Shown: positions 35,654 to 45,828, counted from the first letter of the stretch. The stretch is 64,000 bases of DNA from Belliella buryatensis (GCF_900188245.1 NZ_FZOK01000002.1:248001-312000), one strand, 5' to 3'. A program made the numbers and translations. Notes: generated by a model from the letters alone, not told the origin.

Positions 35654-37786
35654 ATGAATAATACCACTTTCACTAACCCTTCTCAGGTTTTAAAGCAGTT
35701 TTTTGGTTACTCAGATTTCAGAGGAAATCAGCAGGCCATCATTGACTCGGTACTCAATAAGAAAGATACCATCGTCTTGATGCCTACAGGTGGAGGGAAG
35801 TCTGTTTGTTATCAAGTCCCAGCCATGATTTTCCAAGGCTTGACTTTGGTGATTTCTCCTTTGATCTCCTTGATGAAAGATCAAGTGGATGCATTGAATG
35901 CAAACGGGATTCCTGCAGCATTTCTCAACTCGTCTCAAAGCCAAAGTGAGCAGCGGTTTATTTCTTCCCAAATTGAATCTGGTAAAATCAAGCTCTTGTA
36001 TATTGCTCCCGAGCGCTTGTATAGAGGAGATTATCCATTGATAGACTTTCTGAAAACCGTGAATTTGTCTTTCGTCGCTATCGATGAAGCGCATTGTGTT
36101 TCTCAATGGGGACATGATTTCAGGCCTGAGTATTTGAAAATTGGAGAATTGAGAAAATCATTTCCTCAGATACCTTTTATTGCCTTGACTGCTACAGCAG
36201 ATAAGTTGACTAGGATAGACATCGCTGATAAATTAGGTTTGAAGTTGCCTCAGTGGTTTATTTCTTCATTTGACAGAAGTAATATAACCTATCGCGTTAC
36301 CGCAAAAAGAGATGCCATGGGCAAATTATTGGAGTTTTTAGATTTTCACAAAAAGGACTCAGGTGTGGTCTACTGCCTTTCTAGAAAAAATGTAGAGGAA
36401 ACAGCCGCCGAATTGCAGGCGAGGGGTTTGTCAGCATTGCCCTATCATGCTGGATTGCCCAGGGAAGAGCGGGAGAAAAATCAAGAGTTTTTTATCAAAG
36501 ATGAAGTCAAAATCATGGTGGCAACGATAGCATTTGGGATGGGAATAGACAAGTCCAATGTACGCTTTGTGGTTCACATGAATATGCCTCAGAATATCGA
36601 AGGCTACTACCAAGAGACTGGTAGGGCAGGTCGTGATGGATTGCCTAGCGATGCATTGTTATTTTATTCTGCACAGGATGCCATTACATTGGGTAGAATG
36701 CTCGATCAAGCCGAAAACCAACAGTTTGTAGATGTGATGCAAGACAAGCTGGAAAAAATGAAGGCTTTTTGTCAGACAAGAATCTGCAGAAGGAAATATC
36801 TACTCAATTATTTTGGAGAAAACCATGCTGGGGATTGTGGCAATTGTGATATATGCTTTCAAAAAGGCAAGCGTCAGGATATGACAATTCCAGCGCAAAT
36901 GTTGCTATCAGCTATTGTAAGACTGAGAGAGAATTATGGTATCGGTCATGTATTATTGGTACTCCGAGGCTCAAAGTCTAGTAAGCTGTCAGAGGAGCAT
37001 CAAGCGCTCAGTGTATATGGGATAGGCAAGGATAGACCAGAGGCGTTTTGGAAAAACCTTTGCGACAAGCTGATTCAAGAAGAATATCTGGCTGAAGCAG
37101 GTGCACATTTCCCTACGCTCAAATTGACTGAATTTGCTTGGCAGAAGCTTAAGTCAAAGGAGAAAATCCTATTACCTATGGAAGAGTCTTTGTCTGATGT
37201 ATCCAATAAGCCAAAAGAACATCATGAAGGCTTGCTGGATGAATTGAAAGCCTTGAGATTTTCGATAGCTCAGAAAAGTGGGGTGCCTCCTTATGTGGTT
37301 TTTGCAGATAATGCTCTGCTGGAGATGGCGACCTATCTTCCAGTGGACGAGCCATCATTTTTAAGTATATCAGGAGTAGGTCAAGTCAAGGCGCAGAGTT
37401 ATGGGAATGATTTCATGAAGGTTGTCAAAGCCTATGTAGCGGAGCATAGGCTGACGCCACAGAAAAAAAAACAAACAAGCCGGGTCAAACCTGCAAGAAG
37501 TTCTGCATCGGAATCCATGACACTGAAACTGTTTCAAGAAGGGAAAAATATTTTCCAAATCGCCAATGAAAGAGGGATGACTCCTCATACCGTGGAGGAG
37601 CACTTGGTCAATATGGTGAAGAAAAAGCATGTTGAACCAGAAGCGTTTTTGTCTAAGGATGATGTGCTTAATATCCGCTTGGCCTATAGACGCCAAGACT
37701 CACATTTTCTCAAGCCTTTGAAAGAACATTTTGGAGAGCGATATTCTTATTTCCAATTGAAGGTAGCTTTAGCTGAGGAGAGGTAG
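35654..37786 (+). CDS. recQ: RecQ ATP-dependent DNA helicase (long form with HRDC)
   Basis: A 710-residue RecQ. Walker A is TGGGKS near residue 45-50, then AIDEAHCVSQWGHDFRPEY, and motif VI YYQETGRAGRDG. The RQC zinc site uses CQTRICRRKYL and CGNCDIC. An HRDC domain follows (PYVVFADNALLEMATYLP), then a helix-turn-helix-like C-terminus (IFQIANERGMTPHTVEEHL). This is the canonical RecQ architecture. TAAATTTG at 35618-35625 is a possible -7 element. Confidence 0.94.
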   Translation: MNNTTFTNPSQVLKQFFGYSDFRGNQQAIIDSVLNKKDTIVLMPTGGGKSVCYQVPAMIFQGLTLVISPLISLMKDQVDALNANGIPAAFLNSSQSQSEQRFISSQIESGKIKLLYIAPERLYRGDYPLIDFLKTVNLSFVAIDEAHCVSQWGHDFRPEYLKIGELRKSFPQIPFIALTATADKLTRIDIADKLGLKLPQWFISSFDRSNITYRVTAKRDAMGKLLEFLDFHKKDSGVVYCLSRKNVEETAAELQARGLSALPYHAGLPREEREKNQEFFIKDEVKIMVATIAFGMGIDKSNVRFVVHMNMPQNIEGYYQETGRAGRDGLPSDALLFYSAQDAITLGRMLDQAENQQFVDVMQDKLEKMKAFCQTRICRRKYLLNYFGENHAGDCGNCDICFQKGKRQDMTIPAQMLLSAIVRLRENYGIGHVLLVLRGSKSSKLSEEHQALSVYGIGKDRPEAFWKNLCDKLIQEEYLAEAGAHFPTLKLTEFAWQKLKSKEKILLPMEESLSDVSNKPKEHHEGLLDELKALRFSIAQKSGVPPYVVFADNALLEMATYLPVDEPSFLSISGVGQVKAQSYGNDFMKVVKAYVAEHRLTPQKKKQTSRVKPARSSASESMTLKLFQEGKNIFQIANERGMTPHTVEEHLVNMVKKKHVEPEAFLSKDDVLNIRLAYRRQDSHFLKPLKEHFGERYSYFQLKVALAEER

Positions 37787-37787
37787 G

Positions 37788-37830
37788 GGGAAGACGCTAA
37801 GGAAGCAAAGGTGCAAAGCTTCGCGAAAGT
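37788..37830. repeat. Short dispersed ACGCTAAGG-type repeat
   Basis: The sequence GACGCTAAGGAAGCAAAGG and then GTGCAAAGCTTCGCG resembles a repeat often seen between genes in Bacteroidota. Only one copy was noticed here, so the call rests on recall of that family. Confidence 0.35.
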
Positions 37831-37942
37831 TGGGGCTTTGTGATTATAACTTTATATTGAGTAAATCTGAAATCTAAAATTCTCTTCCTCCTTCCAATGC
37901 CAAATTCTTGTCGTATTTTTACGTTGTAATCCAACCACATAC

Positions 37943-38800
37943 ATGGCTCAATCATTTTCTTTTTGGAGTTTGTTCAAAATCAGCCGTCCTGCCAATTTGA
38001 TCATTGTTGCTTTTGCACAATTGATGACGGCTTATTTTTTAGTGGAGACAAGTCGGCAGGGTCTTCCAGTACTACAGGATGTCAACTTGTATTTATTGGT
38101 TTTGTCTACGGTGATCATTACCGCTTCTGGCTATATGATCAATGATTACTATGACGTGAAGATCGACTATATCAATAAGCCTAATGAGGTGATTATCGGA
38201 AAGGGTATGAAGCGGCGGATGGTGATTTTTTTTCACACGGTATTGAATTTTACAGGAATTGGAATTGCATGGTATGTGAGTCCGAGGGTGGGGGTAATTA
38301 CATTTATTTCGGCTTTTTTACTTTGGCTTTACAGCAATCAGCTGAAGCGTTTGCCATTTATAGGCAATTTTGTAGTGGCTTTATTGACAGGTGCGGCGAT
38401 TTGGATTGTGGGGTATTACTATCAGCAATCAGAATTACTTGTGTTGACCTATGCGATTTTTGCGTTTTTTATCAACTTGATTCGTGAGATTATCAAGGAT
38501 ATAGAGGATAGGCAAGGGGATAGGAAGCATGGTTGTAAGACATTGCCTATTGTGCTAGGATTTCGTAATACCAAAAGAGTGATTTTTGTGATCGCTATAG
38601 CTTTTGTTTGCGCTATACTCACTGTCACTTTCAAGATCAATAATGCCTCCCTATTCTATTATTTTGGAGGGTTAAGTTTCTTATTCTTTTTGTTTATGTA
38701 CAAGATTTACATTGCGGATCGCAAGGAGCACTTTACACAGTTGAGCATTTTATCCAAGCTGCTGATGCTGACGGGGATTATCAGCATGGGGCTTTTATAG
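37943..38800 (+). CDS. UbiA-family prenyltransferase (geranylgeranylglycerol-phosphate synthase-like)
   Basis: A 285-residue membrane enzyme with about eight hydrophobic segments. The first Asp-rich motif is NDYYDVKIDYINKP and the second is DIEDRQGDRKHGCKTLP, both Mg-prenyl-diphosphate sites of UbiA enzymes. The motif form and length resemble the geranylgeranylglycerol-phosphate geranylgeranyltransferases annotated in many Bacteroidota. The real substrate is not certain. Confidence 0.85.
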   Translation: MAQSFSFWSLFKISRPANLIIVAFAQLMTAYFLVETSRQGLPVLQDVNLYLLVLSTVIITASGYMINDYYDVKIDYINKPNEVIIGKGMKRRMVIFFHTVLNFTGIGIAWYVSPRVGVITFISAFLLWLYSNQLKRLPFIGNFVVALLTGAAIWIVGYYYQQSELLVLTYAIFAFFINLIREIIKDIEDRQGDRKHGCKTLPIVLGFRNTKRVIFVIAIAFVCAILTVTFKINNASLFYYFGGLSFLFFLFMYKIYIADRKEHFTQLSILSKLLMLTGIISMGLL

Positions 38801-38814
38801 TACGCTTATTCATG

Positions 38815-38922
38815 TGATGCAACACAGATGACGCGGATTGGGCGGATAGCCACAGATTTAAAAATCAATCTCAATCTGCGACCATCCTCCCAATCCGTGT
38901 CCTCCGCGTTCTATCAGAAAAG
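38815..38922. repeat. Imperfect palindromic dispersed repeat
   Basis: ACGCGGATTGGGCGGAT near 38831 is answered by ATCCTCCCAATCCGTG near 38884-38899, then CTCCGCGT, making an imperfect palindrome of about 100 bases. It lies between convergent genes and may also act as a terminator. Related words occur at 29775-29803. Confidence 0.6.
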
Positions 38923-38924
38923 CC

Positions 38925-39701
38925 TTAATCCTTCTGAGAATTGATCAGATAAGGAGTCTTTCCATCTGTGATGATAATTTTGGTATTGGGTGAGTTGGCA
39001 AGTTCACGGAAAGCCTCAATACTTCTGAGTTCGATGATTTCTCTCACTAGTCCTTCTGCCAAGATCATTTGGGCATTACGTGTTCCTTCTGCTTCTATGC
39101 GTCTTCTTTCGGCCTCCTGTCTTTCCCTGTCTAGCACATATTGCATTTGTTGTGCCTCTTGCTCAGCTTGTAGCTTTCGCTCAATGGCACGACTCAATTC
39201 CAGCGGGAGTTTGATGCTTTTCATCAGTACCCTTTCGATCACAAAACCTCTTTCTAGTAGAGATTCGTCCATGCGGTCTTTGATTTCATTTTCGATCTTA
39301 CTACGCATACCTGAGTGCATGTCTTTGGCCATGTATTGGGCAGTGACATCTGCTGCGGCCGACCTGAACACGTTCATGATCAAGACTCTTTCATAGTTCT
39401 CGCCTATATCTTCAAGGATGAATGGTACTTTATTTTTCTGAATGTTATAAAGAATGGAAATCTCAGACTCTATGGTCAATCCCTCTTTGCTCGGGAGATT
39501 GAGTTTGACTTCTTGATTGACAGTTTGAATTGGGATTTTGATGACTCTGGTAGTAAATGGATTGAAGCCAACAAGGCCTGCATCGGCGATATTTTCGTTG
39601 AGTTTACCAAATTTTCGTTTGACCCCTACTTCACCTTGACGTACAACGGTACAAGAGCTGATTAGGATGGCTAGGATGGACAAAAACAGAATATTTCTCA
39701 T
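38925..39701 (-). CDS. Prohibitin-like SPFH/Band 7 protein
   Basis: A 258-residue protein with a lipoprotein-type N-end (ILISSCTVV), so it may be lipid-anchored. The SPFH domain covers about 25-190 (EVGVKRKFGKLNENI, then ISILYNIQKNKV). An alanine/glutamate-rich coiled coil (KLQAEQEAQQMQYVLDRERQ) follows. SPFH proteins build oligomeric membrane scaffolds and can regulate membrane proteases. The lipobox is unusual for the family, though its Bacteroidota members often have one. Confidence 0.87.
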   Translation of the reverse strand: MRNILFLSILAILISSCTVVRQGEVGVKRKFGKLNENIADAGLVGFNPFTTRVIKIPIQTVNQEVKLNLPSKEGLTIESEISILYNIQKNKVPFILEDIGENYERVLIMNVFRSAAADVTAQYMAKDMHSGMRSKIENEIKDRMDESLLERGFVIERVLMKSIKLPLELSRAIERKLQAEQEAQQMQYVLDRERQEAERRRIEAEGTRNAQMILAEGLVREIIELRSIEAFRELANSPNTKIIITDGKTPYLINSQKD

Positions 39702-39830
39702 ATATTTTTGGATTAGTTTCAGCTAAGTTAACGAGAGAATACTTACCTAAGGTTGTCTATTCAATCAGTATAATTTAAATTCTTCTCAATAAATCTGTAA
39801 TTTTGAATTCTTAAATAAACAGCACCTCAA

Positions 39831-40388
39831 TTGAAGAATATAGCCATACTTGCATCAGGAAGTGGTAGCAATGCCGAGAAAATCATAGAGTACTTTAAAG
39901 GTTCGACTAAAGCCCGAGTGGTTTTGGTAGCCTCCAACAAAACAGATGCTTTTGTACTAGAAAGAGCTAGTAAGTTTGGTGTTCCTTCTTTTACTTTTTC
40001 AAAATCCGACTTGATAGCAGGTGTTCTGACAGAAAAATTAAAAGGATTACATGTTGATTTGGTGGTTCTTGCAGGATTTCTGTTGAAGGTTCCAGACAAT
40101 TTGATTCATGCTTTTCCTGAGCGGATTGTAAATATTCACCCCGCTTTGCTTCCAAAGTATGGAGGTAAAGGGATGTATGGGATGCATGTGCATCAGGCCG
40201 TGAAGGATGCTGGAGATCAAGAAACTGGGATCACCATCCACTTGGTCAACGAGAATTATGACGAGGGCAAGATTATTTTTCAAGCCGCAGTAGCAGTAGC
40301 TTCGACGGATAGTCCTGAAGCAATTGCGCAAAAAGTCCATGCACTAGAGCATAAATACTTTCCAAATGTGATAGAAAGCCTGCTTTAA
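39831..40388 (+). CDS. purN: Phosphoribosylglycinamide formyltransferase
   Basis: A 185-residue enzyme of purine synthesis transferring formyl from 10-formyl-THF to GAR. The phosphate loop is ASGSGSNAEKII, the catalytic Asn-His segment is VNIHPALLPKYGGKGMYG, and the catalytic Asp is in NENYDEGKII. It starts at TTG (39831). purH follows on the same strand 113 bases downstream. Confidence 0.93.
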   Translation: MKNIAILASGSGSNAEKIIEYFKGSTKARVVLVASNKTDAFVLERASKFGVPSFTFSKSDLIAGVLTEKLKGLHVDLVVLAGFLLKVPDNLIHAFPERIVNIHPALLPKYGGKGMYGMHVHQAVKDAGDQETGITIHLVNENYDEGKIIFQAAVAVASTDSPEAIAQKVHALEHKYFPNVIESLL

Positions 40389-40402
40389 TCCCTTGGTTTT
40401 CC

Positions 40403-40487
40403 TACATTTGCAACTTGAAAAATTATTCACCAAAATATAGCCACAGAAAGACAGCTAGTTCCTTGGTGTATTAGCTTCTCTCGTGGC
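40403..40487 (+). promoter_or_regulatory. Possible purH promoter box and leader hairpin
   Basis: TACATTTG (40403-40410) matches the -7 consensus, though no -33 TTG is well placed. The leader can fold: GCCAC (40440-40444) with GTGGC (40483-40487), and AGCTA (40453-40457) with TAGCT (40472-40476). Whether this hairpin regulates purH is unknown. Confidence 0.4.
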
Positions 40488-40501
40488 AGTCACAAAAAAA
40501 C

Positions 40502-42028
40502 ATGGCTACCAAAAAAATCCAATCAGCTTTAATTTCAGTCTTTTACAAGGACAATCTTGAACCGATTATTGCTCAGCTCAAAGCTCAAGGGGTAACAATC
40601 TACTCTACGGGTGGAACACAGCAGTTTATCGAAGAGCAAGGAGCCGCGGTCGTTCCCGTGGAGGAATTGACAGGTTATCCTTCAATCTTTGGGGGAAGAG
40701 TAAAGACTTTACATCCAAAAATTTTTGGTGGTATCCTTCATAGAAGAGATCACGAAGGTGATATTTCACAAGCTGGAGAATTTGATATCCCTGCGATTGA
40801 TTTAGTGATCGTTGATTTGTATCCATTTGAAGAGACCGTAGCATCTGGCGCATCAGAGGCTGATGTGATTGAAAAAATTGATATTGGAGGCATTTCCTTG
40901 ATTAGGGCAGCGGCTAAGAACTTCAAGGATGTGGTGATCATCGCATCCAAGGATCAATATGGAGAGCTAGAGGAGAGGTTGAAATCACAAGATGGGGCGA
41001 CAACCTTGGAGGATAGGAGGTATTTTGCCGCTCAGGCCTTCCAAGTATCTTCGAATTATGATACCCATATTTTCAATTATTTCAATCAGACAGCAAATAT
41101 CCCAGCATTGAAGGTGTCTGAGAACAAAGCTAAGGCCTTAAGATATGGAGAAAACCCTCATCAGGCGGCTCATTTCTACGGAGATCTTGAGGCACTTTTT
41201 GATCAATTGAATGGAAAAGAGCTTTCGTACAATAACTTGGTAGATGTAGATGCTGCTGTTGCCTTGATTGCTGAATTCAAGGGAGAGACGGCATTTGCGA
41301 TCTTAAAGCATACCAATGCTTGTGGTGTTGCCAGCGCCTCAAGTGTGAAGGAAGCCTACCAAAAGGCCTTTGAAGCAGATACTACTTCCGCATTTGGTGG
41401 TGTATTGGTCACCAATCAAAATGTAGATTTGGCTGCTGCTGAGGAAATGAACAGTCTTTTCTTCGAGGTATTGATTGCACCATCTTTTGATGCTGATGCG
41501 CTAGATTTATTGAAGGGAAAGAAAAACAGGATCCTCTTGAAACAAAAAATGGAGCTTCCTGGTACCAAGCAGATCAAAACTTTGCTCAATGGTATCATTG
41601 AGCAAGACAAGGATTTGCAAACCGAATCAAAAGCGGACTTTAAGGTAGCCACTAAAGTTGCACCTTCGGAGATGGAAATGGATGCTTTGGTTTTTGCAGC
41701 CAAGGTGTGCAAGCATACCAAATCTAATACGATTATATTGAGTAATAGCAATCAATTGTTTGCTTCGGGTGTAGGACAGACTTCAAGGGTAGATGCTTTG
41801 AGACAAGCGATAGAAAAAGCAAAGTCTTTTGGCTTTGATCTCAAAGGAGCTGTGATGGCCTCAGATGCATTTTTCCCTTTTCCTGACTGTGTAGAGATTG
41901 CTTCAAAAGAGGGAATCACCGCGGTAGTTCAGCCTGGAGGATCGATCAAGGATCAAGATTCTATAGACTTCTGTGATGCAAATGGGATGAGTATGGTGAT
42001 GACAGGTGTGAGGCATTTTAAGCATTGA
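40502..42028 (+). CDS. purH: Bifunctional AICAR formyltransferase / IMP cyclohydrolase
   Basis: A 508-residue enzyme catalysing the last two steps to IMP. The N-terminal cyclohydrolase (MGS-like) domain has IYSTGGTQQFIE, VEELTGYPSIFGGRVKTLHP and ILHRRDHEGD. The C-terminal transformylase domain contains RYGENPHQAAHFYG, the catalytic Lys-His in AILKHTNACG, and DAFFPFPDCVE. A strong bidirectional hairpin follows. Confidence 0.95.
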   Translation: MATKKIQSALISVFYKDNLEPIIAQLKAQGVTIYSTGGTQQFIEEQGAAVVPVEELTGYPSIFGGRVKTLHPKIFGGILHRRDHEGDISQAGEFDIPAIDLVIVDLYPFEETVASGASEADVIEKIDIGGISLIRAAAKNFKDVVIIASKDQYGELEERLKSQDGATTLEDRRYFAAQAFQVSSNYDTHIFNYFNQTANIPALKVSENKAKALRYGENPHQAAHFYGDLEALFDQLNGKELSYNNLVDVDAAVALIAEFKGETAFAILKHTNACGVASASSVKEAYQKAFEADTTSAFGGVLVTNQNVDLAAAEEMNSLFFEVLIAPSFDADALDLLKGKKNRILLKQKMELPGTKQIKTLLNGIIEQDKDLQTESKADFKVATKVAPSEMEMDALVFAAKVCKHTKSNTIILSNSNQLFASGVGQTSRVDALRQAIEKAKSFGFDLKGAVMASDAFFPFPDCVEIASKEGITAVVQPGGSIKDQDSIDFCDANGMSMVMTGVRHFKH

Positions 42029-42045
42029 TTGTGTAGAAATGAAAT

Positions 42046-42090
42046 GTAAAAAAGAGGCCTTACAAATTGATGTACAGGCCTCTTTTTTAC
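42046..42090. terminator. Terminator of purH
   Basis: A perfect 15-bp stem: GTAAAAAAGAGGCCT (42046-42060) pairs with AGGCCTCTTTTTTAC (42076-42090). Confidence 0.93.
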
Positions 42091-42098
42091 TCAAATTC

Positions 42099-42200
42099 TT
42101 ATACTTTGGGTTTATTACGCACATTTATGACAAAAGTGAACTTAACAACATTACTAAAGATGAAATAACTAATTTACTTACAGAGATAGGCTTAAGATAA
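42099..42200 (+). pseudogene. Possible remnant of a RelE-like toxin C-terminus
   Basis: The plus frame ending at 42198-42200 reads HIYDKSELNNITKDEITNLL then TEIGLR. The YDKSE-x-x-x-I-x-x-x-E-I pattern is typical of the C-end of RelE/HigB-like toxins. No upstream toxin core is present; the frame runs into the purH terminator. It may be a deletion remnant. Low certainty. Confidence 0.35.
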
Positions 42201-42319
42201 ATCTACATTATAGCGCTTTAATTTTTTCGCATCATAAATTCTAAAAGCTAATTTGCAAACTTATCCTTTACTTTGTGTTGTTAAGTGCTTAAATCTGCAC
42301 AATGATTAATATTTACACT

Positions 42320-43816
42320 ATGACACATCATTCTGAATTAAAAATATATAATACCCTTTCCAGACAGAAAGAAATTTTTGAACCGATCAATGCGCCCTTT
42401 GTAGGCATGTATGTATGTGGTCCTACTGTGTATGGTGATGCACATTTGGGTCATGGAAGGCCTGCTATTACATTTGATACTGTTTACCGCTACTTGAGTC
42501 ACTTAGGTTATAAAGTACGATATGTCAGGAATATTACTGATGTGGGGCACTTGCAAGGTGATGCAGATGAAGGGGAAGACAAAATTGCAAAAAAAGCTAA
42601 GCTTGAGCAGCTTGAGCCTATGGAAGTAGCCCAGCAATACACGGATACTTACCATAGAGATATGCAGGCATTAAATACCATCAAGCCAAGCATTGAGCCA
42701 AGAGCGACGGGCCATATTCCAGAGCAGATAGCATTAGTGCAGGGTATTTTGGATGAGGGTTTGGCTTACGAAGTCAATGGTTCAGTTTATTTCGATGTGT
42801 TGAAATACAATGAAACAAGGCAATATGGAAAGCTTTCGGGTAGGGTGCTGGAAGAGTTGGTTTCTGGAAGCAGAGCACTAGATGGGCAAACTGAAAAGAG
42901 AAATGCCGTAGACTTTGCCTTATGGAAGAAAGCAGCCCCAGAGCACTTGATGAAGTGGGAATCACCTTGGGGTTTGGGTTTTCCAGGCTGGCACCTTGAG
43001 TGTACTGCTATGAGTTCTAAGTATCTTGGGAAGCATTTTGATATTCACGGTGGAGGAATGGATTTGATGTTTCCACACCATGAATGTGAAATCGCCCAAG
43101 GAAATGCCTGCAATCATCAAGACCCAGCCAAATACTGGATGCACAACAATATGATCACGATCAATGGTCAGAAGATGGGCAAGTCGCTGGGTAATTTCAT
43201 AACGTTACAGGAATTGTTCACAGGCAAGCATGATTTGTTAGAGCAAGCCTACAGCCCAATGACCATCAGGTATTTTATTCTGACAGCTCACTATAGATCT
43301 ACTTTAGATTTCTCCAATGATGCTTTGAAAGCCGCTCAGAAAGGCTACAAGAAAATCATCAATGGCCTCAAGATCGCTAAAAAACTAGAATTTGTAGCAG
43401 ACGAAGCTATTTCACTTGATGATAACCAAATTCAGCAAGTGGAACAGATCATTACCAATGCATACCGAGCGATGGATGATGATTTCAATACGGCACAGGC
43501 GATAGGGCATTTATTCAACCTCTTGAAAAAAATAAACTCAATTTATACGGGACAACTCAAAGCTGCTCAGTTTGGTCAAGAAGTGTTTGAGAAGATGATT
43601 GAGACTTTTGTTACTTTCGTGGAGGAAATCCTAGGCTTGGAAGAAGAGAAACCAGATCACCAAGAAGGACTTTTGGATGTATTGTTGAAGCTTTATGCAG
43701 AAGCAAAGTTGGCCAGAGATTATGGTAAAGTGGATGAAATTAGAAATTCACTCAAGGGGCTAGGAATAGTAGTCAAGGATATGAAAGACAAAATCGATTG
43801 GGCATATGAAGAATAA
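42320..43816 (+). CDS. cysS: Cysteinyl-tRNA synthetase
   Basis: A class I synthetase of 498 residues (504 if begun at 42302). The zinc/HIGH region is [18 protein letters not shown], the zinc site continues with HLECTAMS and [10 protein letters not shown], and the KMSKS loop is [10 protein letters not shown]. The C-terminal anticodon-binding helices follow. The start [11 protein letters not shown] at 42320 fits the family better. Its 3' end overlaps the M28 peptidase gene by 11 bases. Confidence 0.95.
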   Translation: MTHHSELKIYNTLSRQKEIFEPINAPFVGMYVCGPTVYGDAHLGHGRPAITFDTVYRYLSHLGYKVRYVRNITDVGHLQGDADEGEDKIAKKAKLEQLEPMEVAQQYTDTYHRDMQALNTIKPSIEPRATGHIPEQIALVQGILDEGLAYEVNGSVYFDVLKYNETRQYGKLSGRVLEELVSGSRALDGQTEKRNAVDFALWKKAAPEHLMKWESPWGLGFPGWHLECTAMSSKYLGKHFDIHGGGMDLMFPHHECEIAQGNACNHQDPAKYWMHNNMITINGQKMGKSLGNFITLQELFTGKHDLLEQAYSPMTIRYFILTAHYRSTLDFSNDALKAAQKGYKKIINGLKIAKKLEFVADEAISLDDNQIQQVEQIITNAYRAMDDDFNTAQAIGHLFNLLKKINSIYTGQLKAAQFGQEVFEKMIETFVTFVEEILGLEEEKPDHQEGLLDVLLKLYAEAKLARDYGKVDEIRNSLKGLGIVVKDMKDKIDWAYEE

Positions 43817-44783
43817 ATTATTGATCATAGTTTTTTTGATCTGCGCTGCCGCATCTTGTGACTCTGGGAATTCCTCTGAGCAAGTAACTGAAATTACTTA
43901 TAAGTCTGTGCCTGAATTCAATGCGGACTCTGCTTACGCATTTATCCAGCAGCAAGTTGATTTTGGTCCTCGTGTTCCGATGACGGAGGGGCATAGCCTG
44001 ACTAGAGATTGGATTATTGATAAGTTTGAGGAGTTTGGTTTGACTGTGCAGAGACAGGATTTCCAAGTGAAGACATACGATGGGTTGACTTGGGATTTGA
44101 CTAATATTATAGCTTCTTACAAACCTGAGGCAAAGAAGAGAATTATGATTTCTGCGCATTGGGATACAAGGAGAATCGCTGACAAAGATACTGAGCGCAT
44201 AGACGAGCCAATAGACGGTGCTAATGACGGAGGCTCGGGTGTAGGGGTAGCGTTAGAACTAGCTAGAATTATTGCAACTTCTGAATTGAAGCCTGATGTA
44301 GGTGTGGATTTTATACTTTTTGATGGAGAAGATGATGGAGAGCCCGAGACAGCATACACTAGAGATAATTCTCAAGTATGGTGGTGTCATGGTTCACAGC
44401 ATTGGTCCAAAAACCCACACGAAAAAGGCTATAATGCTTATTTTGGAATTTTATTAGATATGGTAGGAGCCAAAGGGGCGAGATTTTATAGAGAAGGTTA
44501 CTCTATGTACTATGCAAAGAATATTGTCAATAAGGTTTGGAATTATGGGATTGAGTTGGGCTTTTCTGATCATTTTATTTTGAAAGATGCTGGAGAAATC
44601 ACAGATGATCACTACTTTGTGAATAGAGATGCAAAGATCCCGATGATCGACATCATCGAATTTTCACCTCAGACAGGTTTTGGGCGCTATCATCACACCC
44701 ATGATGATAATATGGATTTAATTGATACCCGTACATTGAAAGCTGTGGGACAGACAGTACTTTTCACAATTTATCAAGAATAG
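43806..44783 (+). CDS. M28 family zinc peptidase / glutaminyl cyclase-like lipoprotein
   Basis: A 325-residue exported lipoprotein (lipobox AAASC). The M28 metal ligands are seen as SAHWDTR (His), GANDGGSG (Asp), LFDGEDDGE (Glu), LLDMVGAKG (Asp) and RYHHTHDD (His). The last pattern is typical of glutaminyl-peptide cyclotransferase-like members, so it may act as a cyclase rather than a peptidase. It overlaps cysS and is followed after 18 bases by the LacI-type regulator. Confidence 0.87.
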   Translation: MKNKLLIIVFLICAAASCDSGNSSEQVTEITYKSVPEFNADSAYAFIQQQVDFGPRVPMTEGHSLTRDWIIDKFEEFGLTVQRQDFQVKTYDGLTWDLTNIIASYKPEAKKRIMISAHWDTRRIADKDTERIDEPIDGANDGGSGVGVALELARIIATSELKPDVGVDFILFDGEDDGEPETAYTRDNSQVWWCHGSQHWSKNPHEKGYNAYFGILLDMVGAKGARFYREGYSMYYAKNIVNKVWNYGIELGFSDHFILKDAGEITDDHYFVNRDAKIPMIDIIEFSPQTGFGRYHHTHDDNMDLIDTRTLKAVGQTVLFTIYQE

Positions 44784-44801
44784 TGCACTAACAACAAGTT
44801 T

Positions 44802-45827
44802 ATGAAAAGAGGCCATCAAGTGACCATGAAGGAAATTGCAAAGAAACTGAATGTATCGGTATCTACTGTTTCCCGTGCTTTGAAAGATTCTCCAGAGCTG
44901 CATCCAGAGACGAAGCTCAAAGTGGTAGAAATGGCCAAAAGCATGAATTACCAACCCAATCTATTGGCTCAGTCCCTGCGGATCAGTAGAAGTAAAGTGC
45001 TTGGAGTGATTGTACCGGAGTTGACTTCACATTTTTTCTCTAGCAATATCTCAGGCATTCAAGACACAGCATACAAGCGTGGGTATAATGTCATGATTTG
45101 TCAGTCAAATGAGTCTTATGTACAAGAGATTTCGAATATCAAAGTACTTGTAGCCTCACAAGTGGACGGCCTTCTGATTTCATTGAGCAGGGAGACCAAA
45201 AACTACCAGCATTTGCAGGATCTTTATGATCGAGGTATTCCTTTCATTATGTTTGATCGAGTGACGGAAGAGATCCCAGTATCGAGAGTCACCGTAGACG
45301 ATGCCAATGGAGCTTATCAAGTGACCAAACATTTATTGGAACAAGGCTGTAAGAAAGTAGCTTTCATATCAGGTCCTCAGGATCTTTATATCAGCAAAAA
45401 GAGGAAAGAAGGTTTTCTAAAGGCTTTGGAAGAGTTTGGGATATCTGAGACGGAAAGCAGGGTGTATATATCAGATCTTAAAGAAGATACGAATAGGCGG
45501 ATTGCAAAACAGATATTAGAGGAGGAAGATAGAGCAGATGCCATATTTGCCATGATTGACCCATTAGCCATAGATGTAATGTTGGTACTTAAGGAGCATG
45601 GAGTAAGAATTCCGGAAGACATTGCTTTAGCTGGATTTACCAACAACCCTACTTCTTCTGTGGTAGAGCCTTCGCTGACTACAGTCGTTCAGCCGGGCTA
45701 CGAAATGGGTAAAATAGCAGCTAATCATCTCTTAGATCAATTGGATGAAATTGTATCTGATGATCCTCAATCCTTTATACTAGATACTACTTTGATAGCT
45801 AGAAACTCTACGATCAAGAGGAAATAG
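44802..45827 (+). CDS. LacI-family transcriptional regulator
   Basis: A 341-residue repressor. The N-terminal helix-turn-helix is TMKEIAKKLNVSVSTVSRAL, followed by the hinge helix PNLLAQSLR. The C-terminal sugar-binding domain begins VLGVIVPELTSHFFS and includes GIPFIMFDRV and AFISGPQDLYIS. Directly downstream lie galM and galK, so galactose control is a reasonable inference. Two inverted repeats in the gap to galM could be its operators. Confidence 0.9.
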   Translation: MKRGHQVTMKEIAKKLNVSVSTVSRALKDSPELHPETKLKVVEMAKSMNYQPNLLAQSLRISRSKVLGVIVPELTSHFFSSNISGIQDTAYKRGYNVMICQSNESYVQEISNIKVLVASQVDGLLISLSRETKNYQHLQDLYDRGIPFIMFDRVTEEIPVSRVTVDDANGAYQVTKHLLEQGCKKVAFISGPQDLYISKKRKEGFLKALEEFGISETESRVYISDLKEDTNRRIAKQILEEEDRADAIFAMIDPLAIDVMLVLKEHGVRIPEDIALAGFTNNPTSSVVEPSLTTVVQPGYEMGKIAANHLLDQLDEIVSDDPQSFILDTTLIARNSTIKRK

Positions 45828-45828
45828 A

